NCBI GenBank assembly: GCA_963755155.1
Contig: CAVWIV010000005.1
Span: 150,352 to 214,351, forward strand
Reading direction: 5' to 3'
Source of the DNA: PALSA-612 sp963755155
Lineage (GTDB): Bacteria > Actinomycetota > Thermoleophilia > Gaiellales > Gaiellaceae
Length of the DNA stretch: 64,000 nt
In this document: piece by piece, positions 1-9,310 of the stretch
Layout of the letters: every line of letters starts with the position of its first letter
Numbering within the stretch: position 1 is the first letter of the stretch
The notes under the pieces: model-generated
What the model saw: the letters and a program-made list of their open reading frames with translations, nothing else
Told to the model about the DNA's origin: nothing
The model's database searches: none
Program-made: the position numbers and the translations under genes

Positions 1-288
1 CTGGAGCGGGTACGCGAGGTACTTGCCGTCGTAGTAGATGCGCGAGAGGCGCGGCCGGACCAGGAACTCCTCGTCGAGGACCTCCTCCCACAGCCGCTGC
101 ACCTGTGCGATCTTCGTGAAGAAGCGGTGGCCGCCCAGGTCGAAGCGATAGCCGTTGTACTCGACGGTCTTCGCGATGCCGCCGACGACGCCGTCCGCCT
201 CGAACACTGCCCCAGGGGCGCCGCGCAGGCCCAGCACGTACGCGGCCGTGAGCCCCGCGGGCCCGGCCCCGAGCACAGCCGTGCCCAC
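1..288 (-). CDS. NAD(P)/FAD-dependent oxidoreductase, UDP-galactopyranose mutase-like (N-terminal part)
   Basis: The reverse strand reads from a GTG at 288 to the window edge, giving 96 residues of the N-terminus. Near the start is a Rossmann dinucleotide motif, VLGAGPAGLTAAY, followed by an acidic residue ending the second strand (FEADGVVGG). Further on are FDLGGHRFFTK and a YPL segment, an arrangement seen in flavoproteins of the UDP-galactopyranose mutase/protoporphyrinogen oxidase-like group. A GGAGG ribosome site lies just before the GTG, which fixes the start. Cell-surface sugar metabolism or carotenoid/porphyrin-like oxidation are both possible. The C-terminal substrate domain is outside the window, so the substrate cannot be named. 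Confidence 0.8.
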   Translation of the reverse strand, partial: MGTAVLGAGPAGLTAAYVLGLRGAPGAVFEADGVVGGIAKTVEYNGYRFDLGGHRFFTKIAQVQRLWEEVLDEEFLVRPRLSRIYYDGKYLAYPLQ

Positions 289-348
289 GGATCCTCCGTT
301 GCCTGCCACGGCGGCCGAGTCTACCTCCGCGGCTACGATTCCCTCCGC

Positions 349-419
349 GGCGCCGTGGCCGAGTGGTTAGGCAGAGGCCTGCAAAGCCTCGTACAGCAGT
401 TCGAATCTGCTCGGCGCCT
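349..419 (+). tRNA. tRNA-Cys (GCA)
   Basis: A full cloverleaf can be drawn. The acceptor stem GGCGCCG (349-355) pairs with CGGCGCC (412-418) and is followed by U at 419, the usual discriminator of tRNA-Cys. The anticodon stem GAGGC/GCCTC encloses the loop CTGCAAA with anticodon GCA at 381-383. The T-loop reads TTCGAAT. No CCA is encoded. Confidence 0.95.
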
Positions 420-421
420 TG

Positions 422-715
422 CTAGAGCCGGGCGCTCACGTCTTCCGGCAGGACGGCCCAGTCGCCCGCCCGCCAGCGCCCGAGCAGGAGCTGCGACAAC
501 GTCGGCGCGTGCTCCAGCCGCGTCTCCGATTCGGTGCGTCGCCGGTCGGCGAGCCGCGTGCTCGTGGACTCGCACTGCCGCAAGGCGATCAGCACGTGCC
601 ACGCCGCAGTGCAGCGCCCGGTGCACAGCGCGTCCTCGGGACTTGCGATCTTGCTCGCGGGCTTGCCTGCCTGCTCGAGCCCGCAAACGGGACAGAACGC
701 CAGCCGCGGCGACAT
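422..715 (-). CDS. Small zinc-finger-like protein of unknown function
   Basis: A 97-residue frame starting MSPRLAFCPVCGLEQ. A CPVCG knuckle near residue 8 and a second CTGRC pair about 20 residues later suggest a four-cysteine zinc site. The rest is arginine-rich with a Trp-containing C-terminus (GRWRAGDWAVLP). It lies just downstream of the 738-980 gene on the same strand and ends at the tRNA-Cys 3' end, so the two small genes may be cotranscribed. No family is recognised. Support is the metal-site pattern and the fit between neighbours. Confidence 0.55.
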   Translation of the reverse strand: MSPRLAFCPVCGLEQAGKPASKIASPEDALCTGRCTAAWHVLIALRQCESTSTRLADRRRTESETRLEHAPTLSQLLLGRWRAGDWAVLPEDVSARL

Positions 716-737
716 GCGCCGCAGTGGCGTCGACGCG

Positions 738-980
738 CTAATCGCCCGCTCCGTTCTGGGCGGTCTGTTCGTCCGTCTGCTCGTCCGTCTCGTCCGTCTG
801 CTCGCCTGACTCGTCCTCGGAGATCTCCTCTACCGGATCGACCCATGTGCCGGCTGCCCGCATGCGCCGTTCGACTGCCGCGGCCTGCTTTTTCTGCATC
901 TTCAGCTCGCGGCGCTCACGGAGAGCTTGCTCCCGGTTCCTCTTCGCCGCTGTCTGCTGCCGCTTCGACTTCGAGCTCAC
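738..980 (-). CDS. Small highly charged coiled-coil protein
   Basis: The frame is open further upstream, but the GTG at 980 has a GAGGGGGA ribosome site about 9 bases before it and gives an 80-residue protein starting MSSKSKRQQTAAKRN. The first 45 residues are Lys/Arg/Gln-rich and would form a basic helix. The last third is acidic and Thr/Glu-rich (SEDESGEQTDETDEQ). Such a basic-then-acidic layout suits a nucleic-acid or ribosome-associated small protein, but no family is recognised. It is divergent from the cyclase gene that starts at 1091. Confidence 0.5.
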   Translation of the reverse strand: MSSKSKRQQTAAKRNREQALRERRELKMQKKQAAAVERRMRAAGTWVDPVEEISEDESGEQTDETDEQTDEQTAQNGAGD

Positions 981-1090
981 TCGCCGCGCTCCCCCTCTGT
1001 CTCGAACGGATCGAAACGCGCACAACGCGCGTCGAATACCAGTTCGGTTACCACAAGACTACCTGCGGGCCGAGACGTCATCATGTCGGC

Positions 1091-3559
1091 ATGCGCGACC
1101 TGCCGACCGGCACGGTCACCCTGCTGTTCACGGACATCGAGGGCTCGACACGCCTACTGGACGAGCTCGGCGACGCGTACGCAGGGGTGCTGGCAGAGCA
1201 CCGGCGCGTCGTCCGCGACGCATTCTCCCGCCATGGGGGCGTCGAGGTGGACACGCAGGGCGATGCGTTCTTCGTCGCGTTCGCTCGCGCGGCCGATGCC
1301 GTCGCCGCCGCGGCTCAGGCCCAGGAAGCGCTCACCACGGCGCCTGTCCGCGTGCGCATCGGCGTCCACACGGGAGAGCCGATCGTCACCGGAGAGGGAT
1401 ACGTCGGCGCGGACGTCCACCGCGCCGCGCGGATCATGAGCGCCGGCCACGGCGGCCAGGTGCTCGTCTCGGAGACGACGAGGCAGCTGCTCGACACCTC
1501 GATAGAGCTGCGCGACCTTGGCGACCACCGCCTCAAGGACCTCGGCGCGCCGCAGCGGCTGTTCCAGCTGGGCGACGGCGAGTTCCCGCCGCTCAAGACG
1601 CTGTACCGGACGACGCTCCCGATCCAGGCGACGCCGATCGTCGGCCGGGAACGTGAGCTCGAGGAAGCGGGCGCTCTCGTCCGCGCCCATCGCCTGCTGA
1701 CCCTGACCGGGCCGGGCGGCAGCGGCAAGACGCGGCTCGCGATGCAGCTCGCGGCAGAAGCAGGCGAGCAGTTCCCCGACGGCGTCTTCTGGGTCCCTCT
1801 GCAGGCGCTCCGCGAGCCTGCCTTGGTCGAAGGGGCGATCGGCGCGGCCATCGGCGCCGACGGCGTCGTCAGCGACTACATCGGAAGCAAATGCCTGCTG
1901 CTCCTGCTCGACAACTTCGAGCAGGTCGTGGAGGCCGCGCCGACGGTCGCGTCCCTCCTGTCGGAGACTCCCAACACGAAGGCGCTGGTCACGAGCCGGG
2001 AGCCGCTGCAGATCGAACCGGAGCAGCGGTACCCGGTCGAGCCGTTGCCGGATGGCGACGCCGTCGCCCTGTTCATCGAGCGGGCTGCAGCCGTGGAGCA
2101 CGGGTTCCAGGCGACCGAGCCCGTCGGCGAGATCTGCCGGCGGCTGGACGGATTGCCCCTCGCGATCGAGCTGGCCGCCGCACGCGTCGCGCTGCTCAGC
2201 CCGGACGAGCTCCTCGCTCGGCTCGACAAGCGCCTGCCGCTCCTGGCCTCGCGCTCGCGCGACGCGCCTGCCAGGCAGCAAACCCTGCGCGCGACGATCG
2301 AGTGGAGCTACGAGCTGCTGGAGCCAACCGAGCAGGAGCTCTTCAGCCGCCTGGCCGTTTTCAGAGGAGGCTTCGCGCTAGAGGCGGCGGAGTCGATCTG
2401 CCGCGCCGACCTCGACGTGCTCGAGTCACTCGTGGTCAAGAGCCTCGTCCGCAGGCTGGCCACCGGCCGGCTGCTACTGCTCGACACCATCCGCGAGTTC
2501 GCCGAGGAGCTGCTCGACGCGTCGGCTGAGGCAGAGACGATCCGCAGGCGGCATGCCGAGTTCTTCCTCGACATCGGGAAGCAGGCGAACCTCGATGCGG
2601 CGATGCTTCGTCCCGGCGGTCAGCGACTAGACCTCGCGCTGGTCGACGTCGACAACATCCGAGGAGCCCTCGCGTGGGCAATCCGAAGCAGTTCGATCGA
2701 GCTCGGGCTCGCGATCGCGACCACAGTCGAACAGCTCTGGGCAGTCGTCGATCCCTTCGGAAGGCGTGCGCTGGTTCGAGCGGTTGCTCGATGAGCCCCA
2801 GGACGGCGTTCCGGACAGCCTGCGCGCGCAAGCGCTCCGCGCGTACGGGAGCGCGCTGCACATCTCAGGCCGCCCCGACCTCGCGGAGCAGGGCTGGATC
2901 GAGAGCCTCGCCATCTTCGACCGGCTCGGACGACGAACATCACCGGGCGGTCATGCTGCACCGTCTCGGGCTCAGCGCGATGCTGTTGCGGGGCGACCTC
3001 GACCGGGCGGAGGAGCTCGTCAGGAGCCAGCGACGAGATCCATCGACGAAATGGGAACATCTGGGGCCAGGCCCAGACCACCGGCGCACTCGGCGCGATC
3101 GCTCGCGATCGCGGTGACGATCGCGCTGCGCTCGACCTCGTCCGCCAGAGCGCGACTCTCGCCCGCGAAGCTCGACGTGATCTGGTGGGAGAGCGGGGCG
3201 CTCGCCGAGCTCGCCTGCCTGTCGCTCAACGCCGGCCTGGTGGACGAGGGCGACGAGCACGCCCGAGCGGCGCTCGCCATCGCCGATTTGCTCCGCGACC
3301 ATGCGAGCCGCATCTTCGGCGTCGGCATCCTCGCGATGGTCGCCGCAGAGCGAGGCGACCGCGAGCGAGCAGGGCGGCTCTGGGCGGTGGTCGAGGACGA
3401 ACAGGTCGCTGCGCCGCTCGGGGGCTGGTTACGACATCGCGGCGGAGGCCGAGGAACGGATGCGGAAGGTGGCCGGCCCGGACTTCGACCGCGGTTACGC
3501 CGATGGACGCGACCTCGACGCTCGATGACGCGGTGTCGCTGGCGCTCGACGACGGCTAG
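1091..3559 (+). pseudogene. Class III adenylate/guanylate cyclase-STAND ATPase-TPR protein, frameshifted C-terminus
   Basis: Residues 1-160 are a class III nucleotide cyclase domain (FTDIEGST at 13-20, GDAFF at 57). Next comes a STAND/NB-ARC-type ATPase with Walker A GPGGSGKT (207-214), Walker B LLLLDNFEQ near 270 and GLPLAIEL near 354. A helical TPR-like tail follows. The first metal Asp (FTD) and second (GD, residue 58) are kept. The usual substrate Lys is Asp54, and the Asn of the NxxxR motif is His110, with Arg114 kept. The first 555 residues read cleanly. From about 2759 onward the frame must change near 2759, 2928, 3020, 3168, 3425 and 3518 to follow the tail, which ends as TLDDAVSLALDDG at 3559. 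This is either real decay or a cluster of sequence errors. Start: ATG at 1091, matching the family's usual M-R-x-L-P-T-G-T-V-T opening. Confidence 0.8.
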
Positions 3560-3560
3560 T

Positions 3561-4759
3561 GTGCCGACCCTGAGCGCGCCGCACGTTCTCATCCACGAGA
3601 AGCTCGACCAGGCCACGGGGATCCTCCGCGAGCAGGACGTCGATCTCTGGCTCACGCTCGCGCGCGAGACGCTGCTCACGAAGGATCCGTGCCTCGACCT
3701 CATCGCGGGCACGTACTGCGCGTGGCACAGCGCGTTCCTCGTGGCGGCGAACGGCGAGCGGATCGCCATCGTCGGCCGTTTCGACGCGCCGAACCTCCGC
3801 GACATCGGCGCCTATGGCGAGGTCGTCGGGTACGACGAGAGCCTCGCTCCTCACCTGCTCGAGGCGATCCAGCGGCTCGACCCGCGCTCAATCGCGCTCA
3901 ACTACTCGACGTCGGATCCGGCCGGCGACGGCCTCACCCACGGGCTCTGGCTGCTGCTCCAGGAGACGCTCGCCGGCACGCCGTACGCCGACCGCCTCGT
4001 CTCTTCCGAAGCGATCGTGAACGCCCTCCGCGGCCGAAAGTCACCGGAGGAGGTGCGCCGGATCCGCGCGGCCGTGCGGACACGGAGGAGATCTTCGAGC
4101 GCGTGACCGGTTCAGTGCAGCCGGGCCAGTCCGAGCTGGAGATCGCCGCGGTCATGCACGACGAGGTGGCGAAGCGCGGCCTCGGCTACGCCTGGGGCGA
4201 GGACCACTGTCCGGCCGTGAACGCCGGGCCCGACAAGGACGTCGGGCATTCGTCGCCGAGCGAGCTCCGGCTCGAGCGCGGCCAGCTCCTGCACGTCGAC
4301 TTCGGCGTTCACCGGGACGACTACTGCTCGGACCTGCAGCGCGTCTGGTACCTCGCCGACGGCGACGGGATACCGACGGAGGTCGAGTCCGCATGGCAAG
4401 CGCTCTGGTCGGCCGTCGACGCCGGCGTCGCCGTCCTGAAGCCGGGCGCCGTAGGCTCGGACGTGGATGCCGCGGCGCGCGAGACGCTGATCGCAGCGGG
4501 CTTCCCGGAGCCGATGTACGCGCTCGGCCATCAGCTCGGTCGGGCGGCCCACGACGGCGGCACGCTGCTCGGCCCGCGCTGGGACCGCTACGGCGCCGCT
4601 CCCATGGGCATCGTCGAGGAAGGGAACGTGTTCACGCTCGAGTTCGGGACGGCCGTGCCCGGACGCGGCTACATCGGGCTCGAGGAGAACGTGCTCGTCA
4701 CGGCCGACGGCGTCGAGTGGCTCAGCACTCCTCAGCGCGAGCTCTGGCTCGTCGGCTGA
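3561..4759 (+). CDS. M24 family metallopeptidase (Xaa-Pro aminopeptidase-like), one frameshift
   Basis: A creatinase-like N-terminal half (from the GTG at 3561) is followed by a pita-bread M24 catalytic domain. Visible metal-site elements are HVDFGVHRDDYCSD (two Asp), GHQLGRAAH (His), FTLEFG (Glu) and GLEENVLV (Glu). This fits a di-metal exopeptidase releasing an N-terminal residue before proline, in the cytoplasm. The total is about 399 codons, normal for the family. One base appears to be missing near 4085, where RIRAAV should continue as ADTEEIFERV, so the annotated span carries a frameshift. It follows the cyclase gene by one base. Confidence 0.85.
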
Positions 4760-4762
4760 CCC

Positions 4763-5770
4763 CTAAGGAACTAGCGCGAGGCTCTGGCTGACGGCGGCCG
4801 CGACCGCCCTCGCGCCGCCTGAGACGTCAGCAGGAAGCTTGCATTGGCCGAGATCGCTCGTCCCGCGACAGCCCCAGGCGACGACTGATCCGTCCCTGAG
4901 CACGGCAAGGCTATGGCTGTGACCGGCGGCGATTGCGATCACGTCACGCTTGGCCGCGGCCGGGACGTTGCACTGGCCTTGGTTCGATCGCAGGCAGCCC
5001 CACGCGACCACGCTTCCGTCCCTGCGCAGCGCTAGGTTGTGCTGGAAACTTGTAGCGATCGCGATCACCCCTCGGCGGGCGGTCGCCGGGACACGGCACT
5101 GTCCGTTGTTGGCGCTCGCAGAGCGGCACCCCCACGCGACGACGCTGCCGTTCTTCTTCAGCGCGAGGCTGTGGTTGAAGCCCGCTGCGATCGCAACCAC
5201 ACCAGTAGCGGCCGGCGGGACATTGCATTGCCCCTCGTCCGCGTAGAGCAGACGCGTGCAGCCCCAGGCAAGGACGCCGCCGCGCTTCAGCGCGAGGCTC
5301 TGGCTCTCTCCGCCGGCGATCGCCCTCACTCCGCTCTTCGCCGCCGCCGGTACGGCGCACTGCCCGGCATCGGTGCCGATTCCGCGACCCCCGCAGCCCC
5401 AGGCGAGAACGCCGCCGCGCTTCAGCGCCAGGCTGTGGGAGCCACCGGCCGCGATCGCCGTCACGCCGCTCCTCGCCGCCGCGGGGACGCGACACTGCCC
5501 GGCGTCCACGGCCTTGCCGCGGCAACCCCAGGCGACGACGCGACCACCCTTCAGAGCGAGGTTGTGGGCGTAGGCGGCCGCGATCGCGGTCACCCCGCTG
5601 CGAGCCAGCGGCGCCGTCGTGCATTGGCCGTAGTTCAGGTCGGAGCCTCCGGGGCCTGCGTCACAACCCCAGACGACGACGCCTCCAGGCGTTGCCGAGC
5701 TCGCACTCGCGGAGATGACGCCTGCGGCAACCAGGGTGATCAGGACGATCCGAACGCATCGCGCGCTCAT
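4763..5770 (-). CDS. Secreted RCC1-type beta-propeller protein
   Basis: 335 residues. A signal peptide is evident (MSARCVRIVLITLVAAG followed by an Ala/Ser-rich cleavage region). The mature part consists of about six or seven repeats of roughly 45 residues, with the signature VTAIAAGxxHSLALK and VVAWGC, typical of RCC1 propellers. Each repeat carries a WGC and a GQC-x-VP segment. These paired cysteines suggest one disulfide per repeat, which is unusual for RCC1 proteins and suits an extracellular location. The binding partner is unknown. It converges on the M24 peptidase gene, with three bases between their stop codons. Confidence 0.8.
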   Translation of the reverse strand: MSARCVRIVLITLVAAGVISASASSATPGGVVVWGCDAGPGGSDLNYGQCTTAPLARSGVTAIAAAYAHNLALKGGRVVAWGCRGKAVDAGQCRVPAAARSGVTAIAAGGSHSLALKRGGVLAWGCGGRGIGTDAGQCAVPAAAKSGVRAIAGGESQSLALKRGGVLAWGCTRLLYADEGQCNVPPAATGVVAIAAGFNHSLALKKNGSVVAWGCRSASANNGQCRVPATARRGVIAIATSFQHNLALRRDGSVVAWGCLRSNQGQCNVPAAAKRDVIAIAAGHSHSLAVLRDGSVVAWGCRGTSDLGQCKLPADVSGGARAVAAAVSQSLALVP

Positions 5771-5802
5771 CGCGTCGAGATTAGCGGGTGCCGTAGGCGG
5801 AG

Positions 5803-7003
5803 TCAGCTTCCGGCGTAACCCAGGCCGTAGCGCGAATACGCCCGCACCGGCCTACCACCCTGCCAGTCGATCTGGACGAAGTGCCGCGACTTCTCCGTGA
5901 GGGCTACGACGCGTCGCGTCTTCGCATCGATGATCTCGCCGGTCGACACGTGTGCGTAGCGCCCGTCGCGCGTGAAGTTGATCCACTTCGGGTCGTCGGT
6001 CAGCTGGATGTCTGCGATCTTGCGCGGCCTCCGTTCAGGGAGGCCGGTCACGTCGTATACGTGGAGATTCTTGTAGAACGAGTCGACCACCCAGATCTCC
6101 TTCTCGTCGGGCGAGAGGGCGATCCCGTGTGACTGCGTGACCGGCAGCTCGGGATAGTCCCCGGGGGCGAGCGGGAACCCCTCGACCGGCACGCGATACA
6201 GCCTCCGCCCCGTCCGCAGGTCGCCGACCTCGAAGCCGTTCAGGAAGTCGACGGTGACGAAGACGAGGCTCTGGTCGCGCTTTACTGTGAACGGACGAAT
6301 CGAGTCGCCGAACGGCCCGATCCAGCGAACGATCTTGTCGGTACGCGTGTCGACGACCGCAAGTCGATCGTGCTTGAGGCTGGCGAGGTACGCACGCCGA
6401 CCGTCGAGGGAGACGATGGTGTTGTGAGTGCCAACGTGCATCGGGATGCGGCCGAGCTCGTCGCCCGTCGCGGCGTCGAGCACGAACCAGTGATCGCAGT
6501 CGTCACGCTCTTCGCCGCAGGGCATGTAGAGCTTCCGCCCGTCCCGCGTGAGGGCGAAGCTGTCGATCGACGGCTCGTACGCACGCTGCCAGACGATCTT
6601 GTCCGTCAGGAGGTCGTACGCGAAGAGGTAGCCCTCGCCCTCGAGATAGCTGTTGCCCCGGTAGCTCACGTAGAGCCTGTTCGTCCCTGCATGGGCCGCG
6701 ATCCCGCGCGGATAGCGGAACGTCAGGCGGTCGGGAATCGCCACCTTCTTCACGAGCCTGTGATCGCGCTCGATGTCGTAGACGCGGATCTCCCCGTCGA
6801 CCACGACGAAGGAGTACGAGCCATCGGGAAGATCCCGTACTCCCGTAGACGGTCTCGACAGCGACCTCGTCCTGCGCGAGGAGCTGGTCGTCGCCGAACG
6901 AGACGATGCGATGGGAGAGCCGACCGGCCGCTGCAGCCGCGAGCAGCACAGCGAGCAGCAGGGCGCCGCCCAGGAACCATCTCCACCGATTTCTCGCCAA
7001 CAT
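5803..7003 (-). CDS. Membrane-anchored YncE-like beta-propeller protein, one frameshift
   Basis: The ATG at 7003 opens an N-terminus with a membrane segment (WRWFLGGALLLAVLLAAAAAG). The C-terminal 330 residues form WD/YVTN-like repeats such as DGRRAYLASL, KHDRLAVVDTRTDKIVRW and SPDEKEIWVVDSF. Frames change once around 6830-6850, between ETVYGS and DGSYSFVVVDGE. The span of 1201 bases fits one extra base. Such propellers bind ligands or cofactors outside the membrane; this one keeps no residues that show an enzyme activity. The GEERDDCDHWF segment has a cysteine-rich loop. Function unknown. Confidence 0.75.
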
Positions 7004-7033
7004 CGACAGGGGTACCCGGCTATACCGAAGAGG

Positions 7034-7106
7034 AGCGGATGATGGGGCTCGAACCCACGACCTTCTGCATGGCAAGCAGATGCTCTACCAACTGAGCTAC
7101 ATCCGC
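7034..7106 (-). tRNA. tRNA-Gly (GCC)
   Basis: On the reverse strand the acceptor stem GCGGATG (7106-7100) pairs with CATCCGC (7041-7035), with U as discriminator at 7034. The anticodon stem TCTGC/GCAGA encloses TTGCCAT, anticodon GCC. The D-arm GCTCAGTTGGTAGAGC and the T-loop TTCGAGC are intact. Confidence 0.95.
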
Positions 7107-7118
7107 CGGAAGCCGGGA

Positions 7119-7529
7119 TTATAGCTCGTCACTTGCCCGATCCAGCGCTTCGTTCACAAGGCGATCGGCAAGCTCGTTCTCCTCCCGGCGAACTGCCTCA
7201 TACGTGACGCGCGAGAGACGGCGTGCCGAGTGCTGCGCCTCCTCCCACAGCTCGCGGAGCGCCGCGTTCTTCACCTTGTACTCGCCGCGCATCTGCTTGA
7301 CGAGCAGCTCGGAGTCGGAGACGACGGCGAGCTCGTCCACTCCCGCGTCGGCCGCCCTCTCCAGGCCGGCGAGCAGCGCGCGGTACTCGGCGACGTTGTT
7401 CGTGGCCACGCCGATCGCCTCGCCGTACGCGGCGAGCACGGTGCCGTCCTCCGCCTCGAGCACGTACCCGTACGCCGCGGGGCCCGGGTTGCCGCGCGAG
7501 CCCCCGTCCGTGAAGAGGCGTGCGCGCAA
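7119..7529 (-). CDS. RNase HI family protein
   Basis: 136 residues with the complete RNase H core: FTDGGSRGNPG (Asp8), NNVAEYRAL (Glu48), VVSDSELLVKQ (Asp72) and REENELADRL (Asp122), the DEDD metal-binding set. It should cut the RNA strand of RNA-DNA hybrids in the cytoplasm, helping to clear R-loops or primers. The stand-alone catalytic domain is the size of bacterial 'reverse transcriptase-like' RNases H. The start is a TTG one base after the stop of the upstream aldehyde dehydrogenase gene, so translation is probably coupled. Confidence 0.85.
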   Translation of the reverse strand: MRARLFTDGGSRGNPGPAAYGYVLEAEDGTVLAAYGEAIGVATNNVAEYRALLAGLERAADAGVDELAVVSDSELLVKQMRGEYKVKNAALRELWEEAQHSARRLSRVTYEAVRREENELADRLVNEALDRASDEL

Positions 7530-7530
7530 G

Positions 7531-9021
7531 CTAGTCGGTGTCGATCTGGGCCCGCTGGAGCTTCCCCGAGTAGTCGACGTAGATCGACTTCCACTCGGTG
7601 AAGACGTCGAGCGCGGCCTGCCCGGCCTCGCGGTGGCCGTTGCCCGTGTCCTTCGTGCCGCCGAACGGCAAGTGCACCTCGGCGCCGATGGTGCCGGCGT
7701 TGACGTACGTGATGCCGGCCTCGAGGTCGCGCATGGCGCGGAAGGCGCGGTTCACGTCCGCCGTGAAGATCGACGACGAGAGCCCGTAGCGGATGTCGTT
7801 GGCGACGCGCACCGCTTCGTCGAAGTCGTCGACGGGAATGAGCGCCGTCGTCGGGCCGAAGATCTCCTCCTGCGCGATCCGCATGCCGCCCTCGACGTCG
7901 GCGAAGATCGTCGGCCGGTAGAAGAAGCCTCCGTCGAGGCCGTTGTCGTCCGCGACTTCGCCGCCCGTGAGCAGCGTCGCCCCTTCGTCCCGCCCGATCT
8001 CGGTGTAGGAGTGGATCTTCTCGAGCGCCGCGGCGTTGATCACCGGCCCGACATCCGTCTCCGATTCCCAACCGGGGCCGAGGCGCAGTCGCTCGACAGC
8101 TGCCACGAGCCGTGAGCGCAGCTCGTCGTAGACCGACCGGTGCACGATGACGCGGCTGGCCGCCGTGCAGCGCTGGCCGGACGTGCCGAACGCCGACCAG
8201 ACGATCCCGTCCACGGCGAGGTCGAGGTCGGCGTCGTCCATGACGATGATCCCGTTCTTGCCACCGAGTTCGAGGTGCACGTGCTTGAGCCCTTCGGCGG
8301 CGGCCTCGAGCACCGCCACGCCCGTTTCGCGCGACCCTGTGAGCGTCACGACGCGGACATCGGGATGCCTGACGATCCTGTCCCCCACTTCGCGGCCGAA
8401 CCCGTGCACGAGGTTGACCACGCCATCTGGCACGCCGGCCTCGACGAGCAGCTCCACGAAGCGCTGCGCGAGCATCGGCGTGTCGTTCGCAGGCTTGAAG
8501 ACGACGGTGTTCCCGCAGATGAGCGCCGGCACGATCTTCCACGACGGGATGGCGATCGGGAAGTTCCACGGCGTGATCACGCCGACGACGCCGATGGGTT
8601 GCCGAACGCTCATCTGGAACTTGTCGGGCAGCTCGGAGGGCGTCGTGTGGCCGAAGAGGCGACGTCCCTCGCCGGCCATGTAGTAGCTCATGTCGACGGC
8701 TTCCTGGACGTCACCGCCCGCCTCGGCGAGCACCTTCCCCATCTCGCGTGACATGAGCTCCGCCAGCTCGTCCTTCGCCTCTGCCACGAGCGCGCCGAAG
8801 CGGAAGAGCATCTCGCCGCGCTTCGGCGCCGGAACGAGCCGCCAGCTCGCGTACGCCTCCTTCGCCGCCGAAACGGCACGATCGACGTCGTCCGCCGCCG
8901 ACCGCGGGAACGTCCCGATCAGATCACCGTTGGCAGGGCTGCGGCTCTCGAACGTCTCGCCGCCGGCGTCGACCCACTCGCCGCCGATGAGGTTCTGATG
9001 CGTATGCGTGCCCGTCGCCAC
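7531..9021 (-). CDS. Aldehyde dehydrogenase family protein
   Basis: 496 residues from a GTG at 9021, normal length for the NAD(P)-dependent aldehyde dehydrogenase superfamily. Catalytic elements are the general base Glu251 (LELGGKN) and the nucleophile Cys285 (SGQRCTAAS). PWNFPIAIP and LTGS lie in the cofactor fold and EEIFGP near the C-terminal part. The enzyme oxidises an aldehyde to its carboxylic acid. The tail motif GAEVHLPFGGTKDTGNGHREAG-like resembles dehydrogenases of semialdehydes, but the exact substrate cannot be read from sequence. It is cotranscribed with the RNase H gene downstream. Confidence 0.9.
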   Translation of the reverse strand: MATGTHTHQNLIGGEWVDAGGETFESRSPANGDLIGTFPRSAADDVDRAVSAAKEAYASWRLVPAPKRGEMLFRFGALVAEAKDELAELMSREMGKVLAEAGGDVQEAVDMSYYMAGEGRRLFGHTTPSELPDKFQMSVRQPIGVVGVITPWNFPIAIPSWKIVPALICGNTVVFKPANDTPMLAQRFVELLVEAGVPDGVVNLVHGFGREVGDRIVRHPDVRVVTLTGSRETGVAVLEAAAEGLKHVHLELGGKNGIIVMDDADLDLAVDGIVWSAFGTSGQRCTAASRVIVHRSVYDELRSRLVAAVERLRLGPGWESETDVGPVINAAALEKIHSYTEIGRDEGATLLTGGEVADDNGLDGGFFYRPTIFADVEGGMRIAQEEIFGPTTALIPVDDFDEAVRVANDIRYGLSSSIFTADVNRAFRAMRDLEAGITYVNAGTIGAEVHLPFGGTKDTGNGHREAGQAALDVFTEWKSIYVDYSGKLQRAQIDTD

Positions 9022-9040
9022 GGGCCCGAGTCTAGCCCGG

Positions 9041-9256
9041 CTAGGACGCTTCGATGGCCGGGAAGGTCCCCGGGATCCGCTGTCGCCGGCGCTCCCGGGC
9101 AGCGCGAGCCTCGGGCGTGGTCGGAGGAACCTCGCGCACACCGGTGCGCCGCCGCCGGTCGACGATGACGGTCACGTCCGGGTTGCCCTCGTAGTACGAG
9201 GTGAGCTTGGCGAACAGCTCGCCTTCGAGCTCAGGGGGGATCACGCAATAGATCAC
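9041..9256 (-). CDS. Small conserved hypothetical protein
   Basis: 71 residues starting MIYCVIPPELEGELFAKL, with a C-terminal Arg-rich stretch (RRRRTG, ARERRRQR). The pattern of a short beta strand, a helix and DVTVIVDRR resembles small actinobacterial proteins found near genes of unknown role. Its frame, start and close packing with flanking genes support it. No function can be given. Confidence 0.6.
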   Translation of the reverse strand: MIYCVIPPELEGELFAKLTSYYEGNPDVTVIVDRRRRTGVREVPPTTPEARAARERRRQRIPGTFPAIEAS

Positions 9257-9310
9257 GACAGTTGCAGTCTAGGGTGGCCGCCGTACGTCGTATACCCCTG
9301 CTTCGAGCGA

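Noticed and set aside
419..1090. Upstream extension of the cyclase frame by 224 residues
   Set aside because: The added residues are Arg/Ala/Pro-rich shadow of the two minus-strand small genes; the cyclase family starts at the ATG at 1091.
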